A DNA stretch of 64,000 nucleotides, taken from positions 229,402 through 293,401 of the forward strand of contig NZ_SLVV01000009.1 of the NCBI RefSeq assembly GCF_004340465.1, given 5' to 3'. Shown piece after piece: positions 28,116 to 37,616 of the stretch (within the stretch, counting starts at the first letter, position 1; each line of letters opens with the position of its first letter). The position numbers were made by a program, and so were the translations under genes. The notes beneath the pieces were generated by a model that saw nothing but the letters and a program-made list of their open reading frames with translations, was not told the DNA's origin and searched no databases. The stretch is from Mesobacillus foraminis. Its GTDB lineage: Bacteria; Bacillota; Bacilli; Bacillales; Cytobacillaceae.

Positions 28116-29024
28116 TCATTTCCACTCATAAGGAGTTTCCTGATAGACATAATAGTTCAACCAGTTGGAAAAGAACAGGTTGGCGTGCGATCTCCAGCGG
28201 TTGACCGGCTTTCTGTCAGGGTTGTCATCAGGGAAATAATGCTGGGGAACAGGAACGTCCAGCCCTCTGCTTATATCCCGTGAATACTCTTGTGCTAGAG
28301 TAGCAGTTTCATATTCAAGATGGCCTGTGACCATGATATGTTTACGGTCAGCTGAATGGATTATGAAAGGTCCGGCTTCCTCCGAAGAAGACAGCAGCTT
28401 TAAATCAGGGGAGTTTATAATGGCTTCCTCTGATACATCGGTGTGCCTGGAATGCGGTGCATAAAAAACATCGTCAAAACCGTGAAGAAGCTTCTCTTTA
28501 TCGTCAAATATCCGGTGGGAATAAACCCCGGAACACTTTTGCGGCAGTTCGTACTTTCCAACCCCATAATGATAGTAAAGCGCTGCCTGTGCTCCCCAGC
28601 AAATATGGAGGGTCGAAGTGACATTCGTTTTGGTCCATTCAAATATTTTGACCAATTCTCCCCAGTAATCCACTTGATCAAAAGGGATTAACTCGACCGG
28701 TGCCCCTGTAATGATCATTCCATCAAATTTTTTGTGCCTTATTTCCTCAAATGTTGTATAAAATTGCTCCAGGTGTAGGCGGCTTGTATTTTTGGATTCA
28801 TATGTAGCCGTTTTTAAGAAAGTGATGTTAACCTGGAGTGGTGTATTGCCGAGAAGGCGAAGGAATTGAGCTTCCGCTTTTTCCTTTTCAGGCATCAGGT
28901 TTAAGATCAGGATATTCAGCGGCCGGATATCCTGGGTGTTGGCCCGGTCCTCATCCATGATAAAAATATTTTCTTCTTCAAGTATTTCCCGGGCTGGTAA
29001 AAGTTTTGGAATTTTTATCGGCAA
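28116..29024 (-). CDS. metA: Homoserine O-acetyltransferase (MetA type)
   Basis: A 302-residue MetA-type acyltransferase. The catalytic Cys142 (HICWGAQAA) and the GHLEYE segment with catalytic His and Glu are intact. Position 111 is Glu (TGAPVE); in this family Glu111 goes with acetyl-CoA use and Gly111 with succinyl-CoA, so O-acetylhomoserine is the predicted product for methionine synthesis. The start is ATG behind AAAGGAGGGGT. No S-box riboswitch was found in the 190-bp upstream region, unlike many Bacillus methionine genes. Confidence 0.93.
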   Translation of the reverse strand: MPIKIPKLLPAREILEEENIFIMDEDRANTQDIRPLNILILNLMPEKEKAEAQFLRLLGNTPLQVNITFLKTATYESKNTSRLHLEQFYTTFEEIRHKKFDGMIITGAPVELIPFDQVDYWGELVKIFEWTKTNVTSTLHICWGAQAALYYHYGVGKYELPQKCSGVYSHRIFDDKEKLLHGFDDVFYAPHSRHTDVSEEAIINSPDLKLLSSSEEAGPFIIHSADRKHIMVTGHLEYETATLAQEYSRDISRGLDVPVPQHYFPDDNPDRKPVNRWRSHANLFFSNWLNYYVYQETPYEWK

Positions 29025-29213
29025 TCCATACCCCTCCTTTTACGAATTTTCAGGTAAGCTTAATTATAAGCCTCCTTTCGCCAGCAGGCAATTTAAGATT
29101 GATAATTTTTTTGAAATTCCGTAAATTCGTCCTTAAACATGCTGGTAAAATGGTACAATAAGCTTTAACTCCAATGTTAGAAAATCAATTGAGTCTAGCG
29201 CTAATGCTTTTCT

Positions 29214-29759
29214 GTGAAAGTGGTGAATGTTTTGTTTGACCCTACTGCCTTTGAGAATATAAAAGTAGTCGTTGAGGGAGCTGTATATGACAGGGACCTT
29301 GATGGGGAAATCCTTGTAACAGACCGGGAGGACCTTGTAAATCTGGCGAAACTGTCAAGAAAATTTAGCATTTCTTTTACGTTGAGGCACAATGAAAGCA
29401 GCGATATCCAGGCTACGCTTACCCTGGAATCAGGCCTTCAGAACCTTGCAGCTGAACTGCTCGGGACCGATCAATCCCTGCACCTCGCTGGTTGTGCCGT
29501 TACCGTGGGGTTTCGCCTCAGGCATCCGAACGAAAAGGACTTTTTCTTTGAAATCCAAAAGGTTCTGGAGCGAATCTGGGGAAGGGACAGAACGATTAAG
29601 CAGACAGTCAGTGTCAATCCACTGAAAGAAGAGCCGGATATCCTTAACGAAGTAACCGTGACTTTTAACCGCCTTGTTCTGGAGGACCAAATTGAGGATC
29701 TCGCTGAAATGGTTGTTTATATCATTGCTTCCCTGAAGGAACTCGAAACGTTTATTTAG
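29214..29759 (+). CDS. Hypothetical protein (181 aa)
   Basis: A 181-residue soluble protein beginning MKVVNVLFDPTAFENIKVVV. It has alternating hydrophobic and charged segments suggestive of an alpha/beta fold but no recognised motif. The GTG at 29214 has no clear ribosome binding site, and GTG 29220 or TTG 29232 are alternatives. It precedes a DegV gene on the same strand. Confidence 0.6.
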   Translation: MKVVNVLFDPTAFENIKVVVEGAVYDRDLDGEILVTDREDLVNLAKLSRKFSISFTLRHNESSDIQATLTLESGLQNLAAELLGTDQSLHLAGCAVTVGFRLRHPNEKDFFFEIQKVLERIWGRDRTIKQTVSVNPLKEEPDILNEVTVTFNRLVLEDQIEDLAEMVVYIIASLKELETFI

Positions 29760-29845
29760 CTGCCCTGCTGTGCTTTTTACGTATAGAACAGGCAGAGCAG
29801 TTCTCCTATTATAAAATAATGCATTTTACAAAGGGGGAGATGAGA

Positions 29846-30694
29846 TTGAAAAAGATAGCGTGGGTAACGGACAGTACTGCATTTCTCGATGAGGAGCTGA
29901 GGAACGATCCGGATGTATTCCAGGTTCCAATGTCCATTATATTGGAAGGCCGCGAATACATGGATGGGCTCGATTTGTCTGCGGAGGAACTTTACAGCAA
30001 GCTGAAAACATTGAAAGAGCCCCCAAAAACATCACAGCCTTCAGTTGGTGCATTTTTGGACTTATACACCAAATTAGTGGATGATTATGATGAAGTATTT
30101 GCTTTGCTTGTTTCTTCCAGGCTGAGCGGAACAGTCGATTCAAGTTCACAGGCATCAAAGCTCCTCGGAAAGCCGGTTATCACAATCGATTCTAAAATCC
30201 TGTCCTATCCCCTTTCGGCCTTGATTAAAAGAGGGATTGCCCTGGCTTCAGAGGGGAAAGACAGCATTGAAATCAAGACCATACTTGAAGGAATGGCAGG
30301 GACAAATGAGACCTATGTCCTGATTGGCAGCCTTGAGCAGCTCCATCGAAGCGGAAGGATGACCGGAGCCAAATACCTTCTTGGCAGCATGCTCAGCATC
30401 AAACCAATCATTGCGATAGAGAATGGTGTTTTGGTAACAAAAGACAAGGCACGAAGTGAGAAAAAAGCCAAAGAAAAAATCACTCAATATTTACGTGATT
30501 CACATGAAAAGCATATGTTCAAGGAAGCGTGGATCCTATATGGACTTCATCCGGAAGTCGCGGAAAAATGGAAAAAGGACCTTGAAACGGAATTCGAAGG
30601 AATTGCTTTCAACAGTTACCCTCTGGGAGCGGTAATCGGGGTCCATGCCGGCGAACACACGATTGGACTCAGCTGGTATAATAAGCAATCATAG
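29846..30694 (+). CDS. DegV family fatty acid-binding protein (copy 1)
   Basis: A 282-residue DegV/FakB-type protein. WVTDSTAFL at the N-terminus, SQPSVGAFLDLY near 61-72 and the late GVHAGEHTIGLSW are family signatures for the fatty-acid-binding fold. Such proteins hand exogenous fatty acids to the FakA kinase. TTG 29846 is chosen with AAGGGGG upstream; ATG 29840 is close behind that site and possible. A paralogue is at 44940-45791. Confidence 0.88.
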   Translation: MKKIAWVTDSTAFLDEELRNDPDVFQVPMSIILEGREYMDGLDLSAEELYSKLKTLKEPPKTSQPSVGAFLDLYTKLVDDYDEVFALLVSSRLSGTVDSSSQASKLLGKPVITIDSKILSYPLSALIKRGIALASEGKDSIEIKTILEGMAGTNETYVLIGSLEQLHRSGRMTGAKYLLGSMLSIKPIIAIENGVLVTKDKARSEKKAKEKITQYLRDSHEKHMFKEAWILYGLHPEVAEKWKKDLETEFEGIAFNSYPLGAVIGVHAGEHTIGLSWYNKQS

Positions 30695-30933
30695 TGCCAT
30701 CATAATTGGCACTTTTTTTATTCAAGTTAGCCAGTACTTTGCTACAGTACAGAGCGTGGCCTCCTCTCGTTATTGCTCTAAAGAATTGAAAGGTGCCTGA
30801 CCCTCGTTCTTCCTTTAAAGCGATGAAGGGTGCCTGACCCCCTAGTTGATGCTGCCCCCTCACTTCTTTGGGCGTAAGGCTTTCGCTGTTTCTTAATCTG
30901 CGGTAAAATTCTCGGTAGGAAGAAGGTGTGCGC

Positions 30934-31578
30934 ATGAATGAGATACTTCGAACGACAGAAGCATTTGTCAGGGAGCATTTTGACAAAGAAGGGACCGGCC
31001 ATGACTGGCACCATATCGACAGAGTAAGAAGGAATGCTTTGCTGATTCTGGAGAAAGAGGGAACCGGCAATCGCTTTGTCGTTGAAATGGCTGCCTTGCT
31101 CCATGATGTTCCCGATGAGAAGCTGAATAAAACTGAGGAAGCAGGCTGGAAGAAGCTTGAGGATTTTATAAATAAACTTGGATTAACAGAAAGTACAGTC
31201 CAGCATATTGTTGACTGTATTGAGAGTGTTTCTTTTAAAGGCGGCCGGGTTATCCAATTAAATAGCCTGGAGGCTAAAATTGTTCAGGACGCCGACCGGC
31301 TTGACGCCCTGGGGGCAATCGGGATTGCCAGGACGTTTGCTTTCGGAGGAAAGAAAGGGCAGCCTCTCTTCGATCCCGAAATTGTTGTCCGAGACAAGAT
31401 GACATTAACACAATACCGGACTGAAAAAAGCTCATCGATTCATCATTTCTACGAAAAGCTTTTAAAAATAAAGGATTTGCTTAATACAGAGGCAGCAAGA
31501 CAGATTGCAGAGCAGCGGCATGAATTTATGTCCGCTTTTCTCGAACAATTTTACAGGGAATGGAATGGTCAAGCTTGA
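30934..31578 (+). CDS. ypgQ: HD-domain phosphohydrolase YpgQ
   Basis: A 214-residue HD superfamily protein. Metal-binding residues are visible in GHDWHHIDRV (about 24-33), ALLHDVPDEK with the HD pair (about 55-64), and DADRLDALGAIG (about 120-131). B. subtilis YpgQ hydrolyses (d)NTPs to pyrophosphate and nucleoside monophosphate. The ATG at 30934 or the GTG at 30928 can start it. The stop lies 2 bases before the ABC-F start, so they form a pair. Two GGTGCCTGACCC repeats lie just upstream. Confidence 0.88.
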   Translation: MNEILRTTEAFVREHFDKEGTGHDWHHIDRVRRNALLILEKEGTGNRFVVEMAALLHDVPDEKLNKTEEAGWKKLEDFINKLGLTESTVQHIVDCIESVSFKGGRVIQLNSLEAKIVQDADRLDALGAIGIARTFAFGGKKGQPLFDPEIVVRDKMTLTQYRTEKSSSIHHFYEKLLKIKDLLNTEAARQIAEQRHEFMSAFLEQFYREWNGQA

Positions 31579-31580
31579 AA

Positions 31581-33452
31581 ATGATTTCGATTGAAAATGT
31601 AACAAAATCCTATGGGGAAAAAGTATTGTTCAGTGATATTTCTTTTACAATTGGCGAGCGGGAAAGAGCAGGTCTGATCGGTGTAAATGGAACAGGAAAA
31701 TCTTCGCTGCTTAAAATCGTTGCAGGGATCGATCAGAGTGATTCAGGAGATATCGTGAGCGGGAAGGATTATCAAATCAGCTATCTCTCCCAGCAGCCCG
31801 ACCTTGATCCAGAGAGGACTGTGCTGGAACAAGTATTCCACGGCGAGGCACCTATCCTTAAGCTGATGAAAGAATATGAACTGGCTCTGGTTCAATTAGA
31901 AAAGTATCCAGATGAACCAAGGTTTCACGAACAAATTTTGAAGCTCCAACAGAGGATGGACAGTATTGGAGGATGGGATGCCAATACGGCCGCAAAGACG
32001 ATCTTAACAAAATTGGGCATTACGGATTTTACGAAAAAGACAGGAGAGCTTTCTGGAGGCCAAAAGAAACGGGTAGCCCTTGCTCAAGTGTTGATCGAGG
32101 CACCAGATCTTCTGATCCTTGATGAGCCTACAAACCATCTTGACTATGAGACTGTGAAATGGCTGGAAGAGTACCTCGGGAGATATTCCGGATCCTTATT
32201 GCTGGTAACACATGACCGCTATTTTCTTGACAGGGTGACCAACCGGATTTTTGAATTGGATGGGGGTTTCCTGTACAGCTATAAAGGAAACTATGCAAGC
32301 TTCCTCGAAGCGAAAGCGGTTCGGGAAGAGAATGAAGCTGCAACTCTCGAGAAAAAGAAAAATCTGTTCAGGCGGGAGCTTGAATGGATAAGAAGGGGAG
32401 CCAAAGCCAGGTCGACAAAACAAAAGGCTAGAATTCAGCGTTTTGATGAGCTAGAATCCCAGGTTTCCGGAGGGAGGGGAGGCGAAAAGCTAGATATCTC
32501 CCTTAGTGGTAGCCGGCTTGGAAAACAGGTGCTGGAGCTGAAGGAGGCTACTAAGGTCTTCGAAGATAAAGTGATTTTGAGAGATTTCAGTTTCCTGATC
32601 AAGCCGGGAGACAGGCTGGGGATTATCGGAAGAAATGGCACCGGGAAGTCGACGCTGCTAAATATCCTGGGTGGCAGGCTGTCCCTTGACTCGGGAGAAC
32701 TCCTGACCGGACAAACGGTAAAAATCGCATACTATACCCAGGAGAACGAAGGCCTGGATGAAAATAAACGAATGATTGAGTACTTGAAGGAAACGGCTCA
32801 AATTGTCCATACGTCAGATGGGAAAACCATCTCGGCAGCCCAGATGCTTGAAAGGTTCCTGTTTCCTCCATTTACGCATGGAACGCTAATTCGAAAGCTT
32901 TCAGGCGGAGAAAAACGAAGACTGTATCTATTAAAGCTTCTGATGGAAGAACCCAATGTCCTATTGCTCGATGAACCAACAAATGATCTCGATACCCAGA
33001 CATTGACGGTACTGGAGGATTATCTTGAGGATTTCCCTGGCGTCGTTATTACGGTATCACATGACCGGTATTTCCTGGATAAGGCAGTTGACCAGCTTCT
33101 TGTTCTTGAAGGAGAAGGGAACATTTCGTCATTCTATGGAAACTATACAGAATATCTTGAAAAACAGAGTGTTAAAATACAGCCTTCATCAGAAGTAAAG
33201 AAAGAGAAACCTGAAAATCAGGACAAGCCGAAGAAAAAGAAAATGTCCTATATGGAGAAAAGAGAATGGGAAGAGATAGAAGGAAAAATTGCGGCCACAG
33301 AGGATCGGCTTGAGGCTATACAGCAGGAAATGGCCGGTATAGGCAGCGATTTTGAAAAGGGCCAAAGGCTGATGAAGGAAGAAAGTGACCTGAATGAACA
33401 ACTTGAGCTCCTTATTGAAAGGTGGAGCTATTTGTCCGAATTCGAGGACTGA
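31581..33452 (+). CDS. ABC-F family translation factor (YfmR/Uup-like)
   Basis: A 623-residue soluble ABC-F protein with two ATPase cassettes. Walker A is GVNGTGKSS (about 37) and GRNGTGKST (about 352); signatures are LSGGQKKR and LSGGEKRR; Walker B motifs are LLILDEPTNHLD and VLLLDEPTNDLD. A C-terminal coiled coil (about 545-620) resembles YfmR/Uup, which rescues ribosomes stalled at polyproline or similar sites. The ATG at 31581 is chosen as first after the ypgQ stop; the site has only a weak Shine-Dalgarno, in keeping with coupling. Confidence 0.9.
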   Translation: MISIENVTKSYGEKVLFSDISFTIGERERAGLIGVNGTGKSSLLKIVAGIDQSDSGDIVSGKDYQISYLSQQPDLDPERTVLEQVFHGEAPILKLMKEYELALVQLEKYPDEPRFHEQILKLQQRMDSIGGWDANTAAKTILTKLGITDFTKKTGELSGGQKKRVALAQVLIEAPDLLILDEPTNHLDYETVKWLEEYLGRYSGSLLLVTHDRYFLDRVTNRIFELDGGFLYSYKGNYASFLEAKAVREENEAATLEKKKNLFRRELEWIRRGAKARSTKQKARIQRFDELESQVSGGRGGEKLDISLSGSRLGKQVLELKEATKVFEDKVILRDFSFLIKPGDRLGIIGRNGTGKSTLLNILGGRLSLDSGELLTGQTVKIAYYTQENEGLDENKRMIEYLKETAQIVHTSDGKTISAAQMLERFLFPPFTHGTLIRKLSGGEKRRLYLLKLLMEEPNVLLLDEPTNDLDTQTLTVLEDYLEDFPGVVITVSHDRYFLDKAVDQLLVLEGEGNISSFYGNYTEYLEKQSVKIQPSSEVKKEKPENQDKPKKKKMSYMEKREWEEIEGKIAATEDRLEAIQQEMAGIGSDFEKGQRLMKEESDLNEQLELLIERWSYLSEFED

Positions 33453-33455
33453 GAA

Positions 33456-33489
33456 AGCCCGGCATTCATTGGATGCCGGGATATTTTTT
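33456..33489 (+). terminator. Terminator after the ABC-F gene
   Basis: CCCGGCAT pairs with ATGCCGGG around TCATTGG, followed by ATATTTTTT. Confidence 0.85.
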
Positions 33490-33563
33490 CCCAAGCGGGG
33501 TTTATGAAGATGAAAGGGTTGTATGATAGAATAAATTATCCATAAAAACGGGGGTGGGACAAT

Positions 33564-34685
33564 ATGAAAATTATATCGATCGAGCCGACTCCAAGCCCGA
33601 ATACGATGAAAATTAATCTTGATGAAGAGCTTCCGATGGGAAAAAGCAATAATTATAAAAAGGAAGCAAGAGACGGGGCACCTGAAGTTGTGCAAAGGAT
33701 CCTGGAGATAGAAGGGGTCAAAGGAGTCTATCATGTTGCTGACTTTCTTGCAGTTGAACGGAACGCGAGATATGACTGGAAAGCCATCCTGCCTGAAGTG
33801 AGAACCGCTTTTGGGCAAAACATTGAGGAAGAAGGCGCTGAAGGCGCTGAAATCGATGAACATTTTGGAGAGATTAAAGTCCAGGTCCATATGTATAAAG
33901 GAGTCCCAGTTCAAATTAAGCTGACAGATGGGACACAAGAAAAAAGATATGCTCTTCCAGAGGCATTCGCCAAGGCCGCACTTGAAGTCCAGGGGCCTGA
34001 TGACAATCTTGTCATGGTTCGAAGATGGAAGGATTACGGCGTTCGTTACGGTGAGTGGGATCAGATTGGCGGTGAAGTAGCGGAAGAGCTCATGGCTGCC
34101 TATCCGCAGGAAAGGCTTCAGGAACTGGTGAATCAGGCCAAAAATCCGGATAAGCCAAAGGCTGCCAAAGAGCGGACCGTTGTAAGGCTGGATGAATTTA
34201 ATGATCCCGACTGGCGCCGCCGGTATCAGCTGCTGGAACAGATGGATGATCCAACATTAGAAGATCTGCCGCTTCTTGATAAGGCACTTTCGGACGAAAA
34301 AGCTTCCATAAGAAGGCTTGCCGCTGTTTATCTTGGAATGATTGAAGATAAAGAAGTGCTCCCTTACTTATACAAGGCATTGAAAGACAAAAGTGTCACG
34401 GTGAGAAGGACCGCAGGAGACTGCTTGTCCGATCTCGGGCATCCTGAGGCACAGGATGCAATGATCGAGGCGCTTAAGGATGACAGTAAGCTTGTCCGCT
34501 GGAGGGCAGCCATGTTTTTATATGAAGTTGGGGATGCCAAGGCTGTTCCGGCATTGAGGGCTGCAGAGGATGATCCGGAATTTGAGGTCAGTCTTCAAGT
34601 GAAACTGGCACTGGCACGTATTGAACATGGAGAAGAAGCAAAAGGATCTGTCTGGAAGCAAATGACTGAAGCCAGAAAAAAATAA
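33564..34685 (+). CDS. ypgR: YpgR/CvfC-family protein (Nfu-like domain plus HEAT repeats)
   Basis: A 373-residue protein. The first 90 residues begin IEPTPSPNTMKINLDE, typical of the Nfu/NifU N-terminal scaffold domain, and the second half (about 225-370) is a series of HEAT/PBS-lyase repeats (for example SIRRLAAVYLGMI and VRRTAGDCLSDLG). This is the conserved virulence factor C family. No metal-binding CxxC motif is present, so iron-sulfur handling is unproven. The ATG follows GGGGGTGGGA. Confidence 0.9.
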   Translation: MKIISIEPTPSPNTMKINLDEELPMGKSNNYKKEARDGAPEVVQRILEIEGVKGVYHVADFLAVERNARYDWKAILPEVRTAFGQNIEEEGAEGAEIDEHFGEIKVQVHMYKGVPVQIKLTDGTQEKRYALPEAFAKAALEVQGPDDNLVMVRRWKDYGVRYGEWDQIGGEVAEELMAAYPQERLQELVNQAKNPDKPKAAKERTVVRLDEFNDPDWRRRYQLLEQMDDPTLEDLPLLDKALSDEKASIRRLAAVYLGMIEDKEVLPYLYKALKDKSVTVRRTAGDCLSDLGHPEAQDAMIEALKDDSKLVRWRAAMFLYEVGDAKAVPALRAAEDDPEFEVSLQVKLALARIEHGEEAKGSVWKQMTEARKK

Positions 34686-34693
34686 ATCAATTC

Positions 34694-34727
34694 AAAGAGC
34701 CTGTTCCTGATGAGGAACAGGCTCTTT
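34694..34727 (+). terminator. Strong hairpin after ypgR
   Basis: A perfect 15-bp stem AAAGAGCCTGTTCCT with loop GATG. The T-tract on the plus strand is short (CTTT then GCTG); on the minus strand TTTGAATTGATTTTTTT follows, but no minus-strand gene is nearby. Confidence 0.65.
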
Positions 34728-35035
34728 GCTGCATGGATTTTCGTCATACTTTAGACTCATTTTACATTCGAATTTCGACAAAAACATTCAAAAAACTTAA
34801 TTTGCCTCGGCCGTATTCCTTTTGAGGACAAGCCTGTTGGGACAAGCCCGGGAAGTTTGTCAAAAACAGGTTAAATGAGTCGAGGAAATTTATTTTTAAA
34901 TAGTATATTTATTTGATAAATTGGAGAGAATAATAGAATTCAACTACGAGAAGCGGATATAGCAGGGTTCATTTTTTAACTTTGGTTTACGTGATGGGGA
35001 TACCCGGAAAAAATAAAATACCAAAGGAGTCCAAT
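34728..35035. other. Intergenic region upstream of glgC
   Basis: About 300 bp between the ypgR hairpin and glgC. It is AT-rich, holds TATTTATTTGATAAAT around 34904-34920 as possible promoter sequence, and contains no convincing gene. No riboswitch was recognised. Confidence 0.5.
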
Positions 35036-36190
35036 ATGTCTAAAAAAGAGATTATAGCGCTGTTACTGGCAGGTGGAAGAGGCACCCGGCTAAAAAAACT
35101 AACCGAAAAGATGGCCAAACCGGCAGTTCCGTTTGGCAGCAAATACAGGATTATTGATTTTGCGTTAAGCAACTGCAGAAACTCTGGAATGGGCACCGTA
35201 GGAATTCTTACTCAATATCAGCCACATACCTTACAAAATTATATTAATGACGGCAAGATATGGGAGCTTGACCGAATGCAGAATGGGATTACTTTTCTCC
35301 CGCCGTTCCAGTGTGATGATATGGATCGCTGGTATGAAGGCACTGCCCACGCAATAGCCCAGAACCGCCAGTATATCCAGTCGTTTGATCCAGAATATGT
35401 GCTTGTGCTTTCTGGCGACCATATTTATAAGATGGATTATAATAAAATGCTCGAAGTACATAAAGAAAACGCTGCCGACGTTACGATTTCTGTTGTAAAT
35501 GTACCTTGGAGTGAAACGAATAGGTTTGGGATCATGAGCATTGATCCAGAAACAAATCAGATTATTGAATTTGAAGAAAAACCGATTAATCCTCGGTCCA
35601 ATCTCGCCTCTATGGGTATCTATATATTTAATTGGGAGACTTTGAGCCATATATTTGAACAGTTTATAGAGAACCCGCAGGCCTGCAAAGACTTCGGCAA
35701 GGATATCATTCCTTATATGCTTGAAAATAACTATCGATTATTTTCATATGAATTTAACGGCTACTGGAAAGACGTCGGCACGGTGGAGAGCTTCTGGGAA
35801 GCCAATATGGACTTGTTGACCATGGAAACGAATCCAATCCTGCAGGACAAAGACTGGCCTATTTTCACTGCAAGCCATTCTCTTCCCCCTGCTTATTTTG
35901 ATGGCGATGCCAGGATCAGGCAATCGATTGTGGGAGAAGGCAGCGAAGTATATGGGGATGTCATTCACTCTGTTATCTCATATGGAGTCACAGTCGGAAA
36001 AGGGTCAATGATAAAAAACTCTGTCATCATGCCCAATACAACTATTGGTGAAAACGTCAGAATTGAAAATGCAGTCATTCGCGGGGACACAGTAATTGAA
36101 AGCAATCTTCGCCTGAATACATTATTGAACGATGTCATGACGGTCGGCGGGAAGGAAATCATCAAACAAAAGTCGTGGAAAATCATCTAG
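35036..36190 (+). CDS. glgC: Glucose-1-phosphate adenylyltransferase GlgC
   Basis: A 384-residue ADP-glucose pyrophosphorylase: N-terminal nucleotidyltransferase with [14 protein letters not shown] (about 10-23) and later [10 protein letters not shown] and [13 protein letters not shown], and a C-terminal left-handed beta-helix with hexapeptide repeats (about 290-370). It makes ADP-glucose for glycogen synthesis. No other glycogen gene (glgA, B, D or P) is nearby, so this is a solitary copy. The ATG 35036 with AAAGGAG is preferred; an in-frame start at 34982 lacks a site. Confidence 0.92.
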   Translation: MSKKEIIALLLAGGRGTRLKKLTEKMAKPAVPFGSKYRIIDFALSNCRNSGMGTVGILTQYQPHTLQNYINDGKIWELDRMQNGITFLPPFQCDDMDRWYEGTAHAIAQNRQYIQSFDPEYVLVLSGDHIYKMDYNKMLEVHKENAADVTISVVNVPWSETNRFGIMSIDPETNQIIEFEEKPINPRSNLASMGIYIFNWETLSHIFEQFIENPQACKDFGKDIIPYMLENNYRLFSYEFNGYWKDVGTVESFWEANMDLLTMETNPILQDKDWPIFTASHSLPPAYFDGDARIRQSIVGEGSEVYGDVIHSVISYGVTVGKGSMIKNSVIMPNTTIGENVRIENAVIRGDTVIESNLRLNTLLNDVMTVGGKEIIKQKSWKII

Positions 36191-36289
36191 GGAACGGGGA
36201 CTAAAGCCCCGGTATTCCGCTCGTCTAAATTGCAAATTCAGCTAAAAGATAGTATGCTTACACTGCAACTAAAGATGGGAGGGATCCAG

Positions 36290-36724
36290 ATGTCAATGGC
36301 ATATGAAGAATATATGAGGCAGATGGTTAAACCGATGCGTGAAGAACTTGTAAACGCGGGCTTTAAAGAACTTTTAACACCGGAAGAAGTAGAGAACTTT
36401 GTAGAAAATACAAAAGGTACAACTCTTGTTGTTGTCAATTCGGTCTGCGGATGTGCTGCAGGGCTCGCCCGTCCAGCTGTCACACAGGCATTGGTCCGGT
36501 CCGATAAAGCTCCTGAAAACCTGGTAACTGTTTTCGCCGGGCAGGATAAAGAAGCTACAGCAAAGATGCGTGAATATTTTACCGGTTTGGAGCCATCCTC
36601 ACCATCAATGGCGCTTCTTAAAGGAAAGGAAGTTGTCCATTTCATTCCCCGCCATGAAATCGAGGGAAGAACGATGGAAGAAATAATGGATAATTTAAAT
36701 TCTGCTTTTGAAGCAAACTGCTAA
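36290..36724 (+). CDS. brxA: Bacilliredoxin BrxA
   Basis: A 144-residue bacilliredoxin (YphP in B. subtilis). The redox motif CGC is in VNSVCGCAAGLARP (about residues 50-63), and FAGQDKEATAKMREYF is conserved. It removes bacillithiol from proteins after oxidative stress, which implies that the organism makes bacillithiol. The ATG at 36290 follows GGGAGGGATCC and gives MSMAYEEYM as in homologues. Confidence 0.95.
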   Translation: MSMAYEEYMRQMVKPMREELVNAGFKELLTPEEVENFVENTKGTTLVVVNSVCGCAAGLARPAVTQALVRSDKAPENLVTVFAGQDKEATAKMREYFTGLEPSSPSMALLKGKEVVHFIPRHEIEGRTMEEIMDNLNSAFEANC

Positions 36725-36807
36725 ACAGTGCTGTAAGCATACGAAGGCAAAAGGATGTCAAGGGACGTCCTTTTTGTGTTTTTATTATATATTGTGCAGG
36801 TGTTTGA

Positions 36808-37587
36808 ATGATCATCACGACAGCTGGAAGAACGAATGATGAAATGAATAATCTAGCAAAACAAGTCGCTCTGGATTTAGGGGCAGAATATGTTCCCAGG
36901 AAGAAACGCTCCGTTATGGCCATCATGGACAAGGAAGAGGATGACTGTATTGTGGTCGGGAAAAATCGGCTTGAACTTTATCCATTGGGAGAGAATGATC
37001 CTTTTTTCTTTCATCCTAACTCCTCAATGTTCCGGATAAAACGCCTTTTAAAAGGAGAAACGGATCCTTTCATACAAGCTGCAAAGCTTGAAACAGGGAT
37101 GAGTATCCTTGATTGCACATTGGGACTAGGGTCCGACAGCATTGTTGCAAGCTTTGCTGTTGGTCCTTCAGGAAAAGTAACCGGAGTAGAAGCAAATCCA
37201 TATCTGGCTTATCTTGTTCAGAGAGGCCTGGACACGTGGGATTCAGGGATTATCGAGATGAATGAGGCGATGAGCAATATTTCCGTAATCAATGGGATGT
37301 CACTTGAGACAATGTCAAAGCTTGAGACTGACAGCTATGACTGTGTGTATTTCGATCCGATGTTTGAAGAGAGCATCCTTGAATCGGATGGGATAAAAGG
37401 TCTGGCCCGCTTTGCTGCATTTGATGGCCTGACAGAAGAAATGGTCCGGCATGCCTGCCGGATAGCCAAAAGGCGGGTCATCCTCAAAGACCATTTCCGG
37501 AGCACCAGATTCGCCCGGTTCGGGTTTCATGTAATAGAGAGGAAGACCTCCAAGTTCCATTTTGGAACCATAGAGAAAACCTGTTAA
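36808..37587 (+). CDS. ypiP: Class I SAM-dependent methyltransferase (YpiP, RsmJ-like)
   Basis: A 259-residue predicted methyltransferase. The SAM motif LDCTLGLGSDS is near 105-115, followed by VTGVEANPYLAYLVQRGL, and DYFDPMF-type sequence VYFDPMFE near 185-192. It resembles the RsmJ group of 16S rRNA methyltransferases, but the target is not shown. The order brxA-ypiP-ypjP matches B. subtilis. The ATG follows CAGGTG. Confidence 0.85.
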   Translation: MIITTAGRTNDEMNNLAKQVALDLGAEYVPRKKRSVMAIMDKEEDDCIVVGKNRLELYPLGENDPFFFHPNSSMFRIKRLLKGETDPFIQAAKLETGMSILDCTLGLGSDSIVASFAVGPSGKVTGVEANPYLAYLVQRGLDTWDSGIIEMNEAMSNISVINGMSLETMSKLETDSYDCVYFDPMFEESILESDGIKGLARFAAFDGLTEEMVRHACRIAKRRVILKDHFRSTRFARFGFHVIERKTSKFHFGTIEKTC

Positions 37588-37610
37588 AGACTTGCTTTAA
37601 CAGGTTTTTT
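37576..37610 (+). terminator. Terminator of ypiP
   Basis: AAAACCTGTTAAAG pairs with CTTTAACAGGTTTT and is followed by TT; its left arm includes the ypiP stop codon. Confidence 0.85.
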
Positions 37611-37616
37611 ATGTCA

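Noticed and set aside
29025..29213. SAM (S-box) riboswitch upstream of metA
   Set aside because: None of the conserved S-box sequences is present in the upstream region on the minus strand.
30669..31104. Two overlapping minus-strand frames upstream of ypgQ
   Set aside because: They overlap the DegV and ypgQ coding regions and lack ribosome binding sites.
33189..33938. 249-codon open frame on the minus strand
   Set aside because: It is fully antisense to the end of the ABC-F gene and the start of ypgR, crosses a terminator, and its Phe/Leu-rich sequence is typical of antisense shadow frames.
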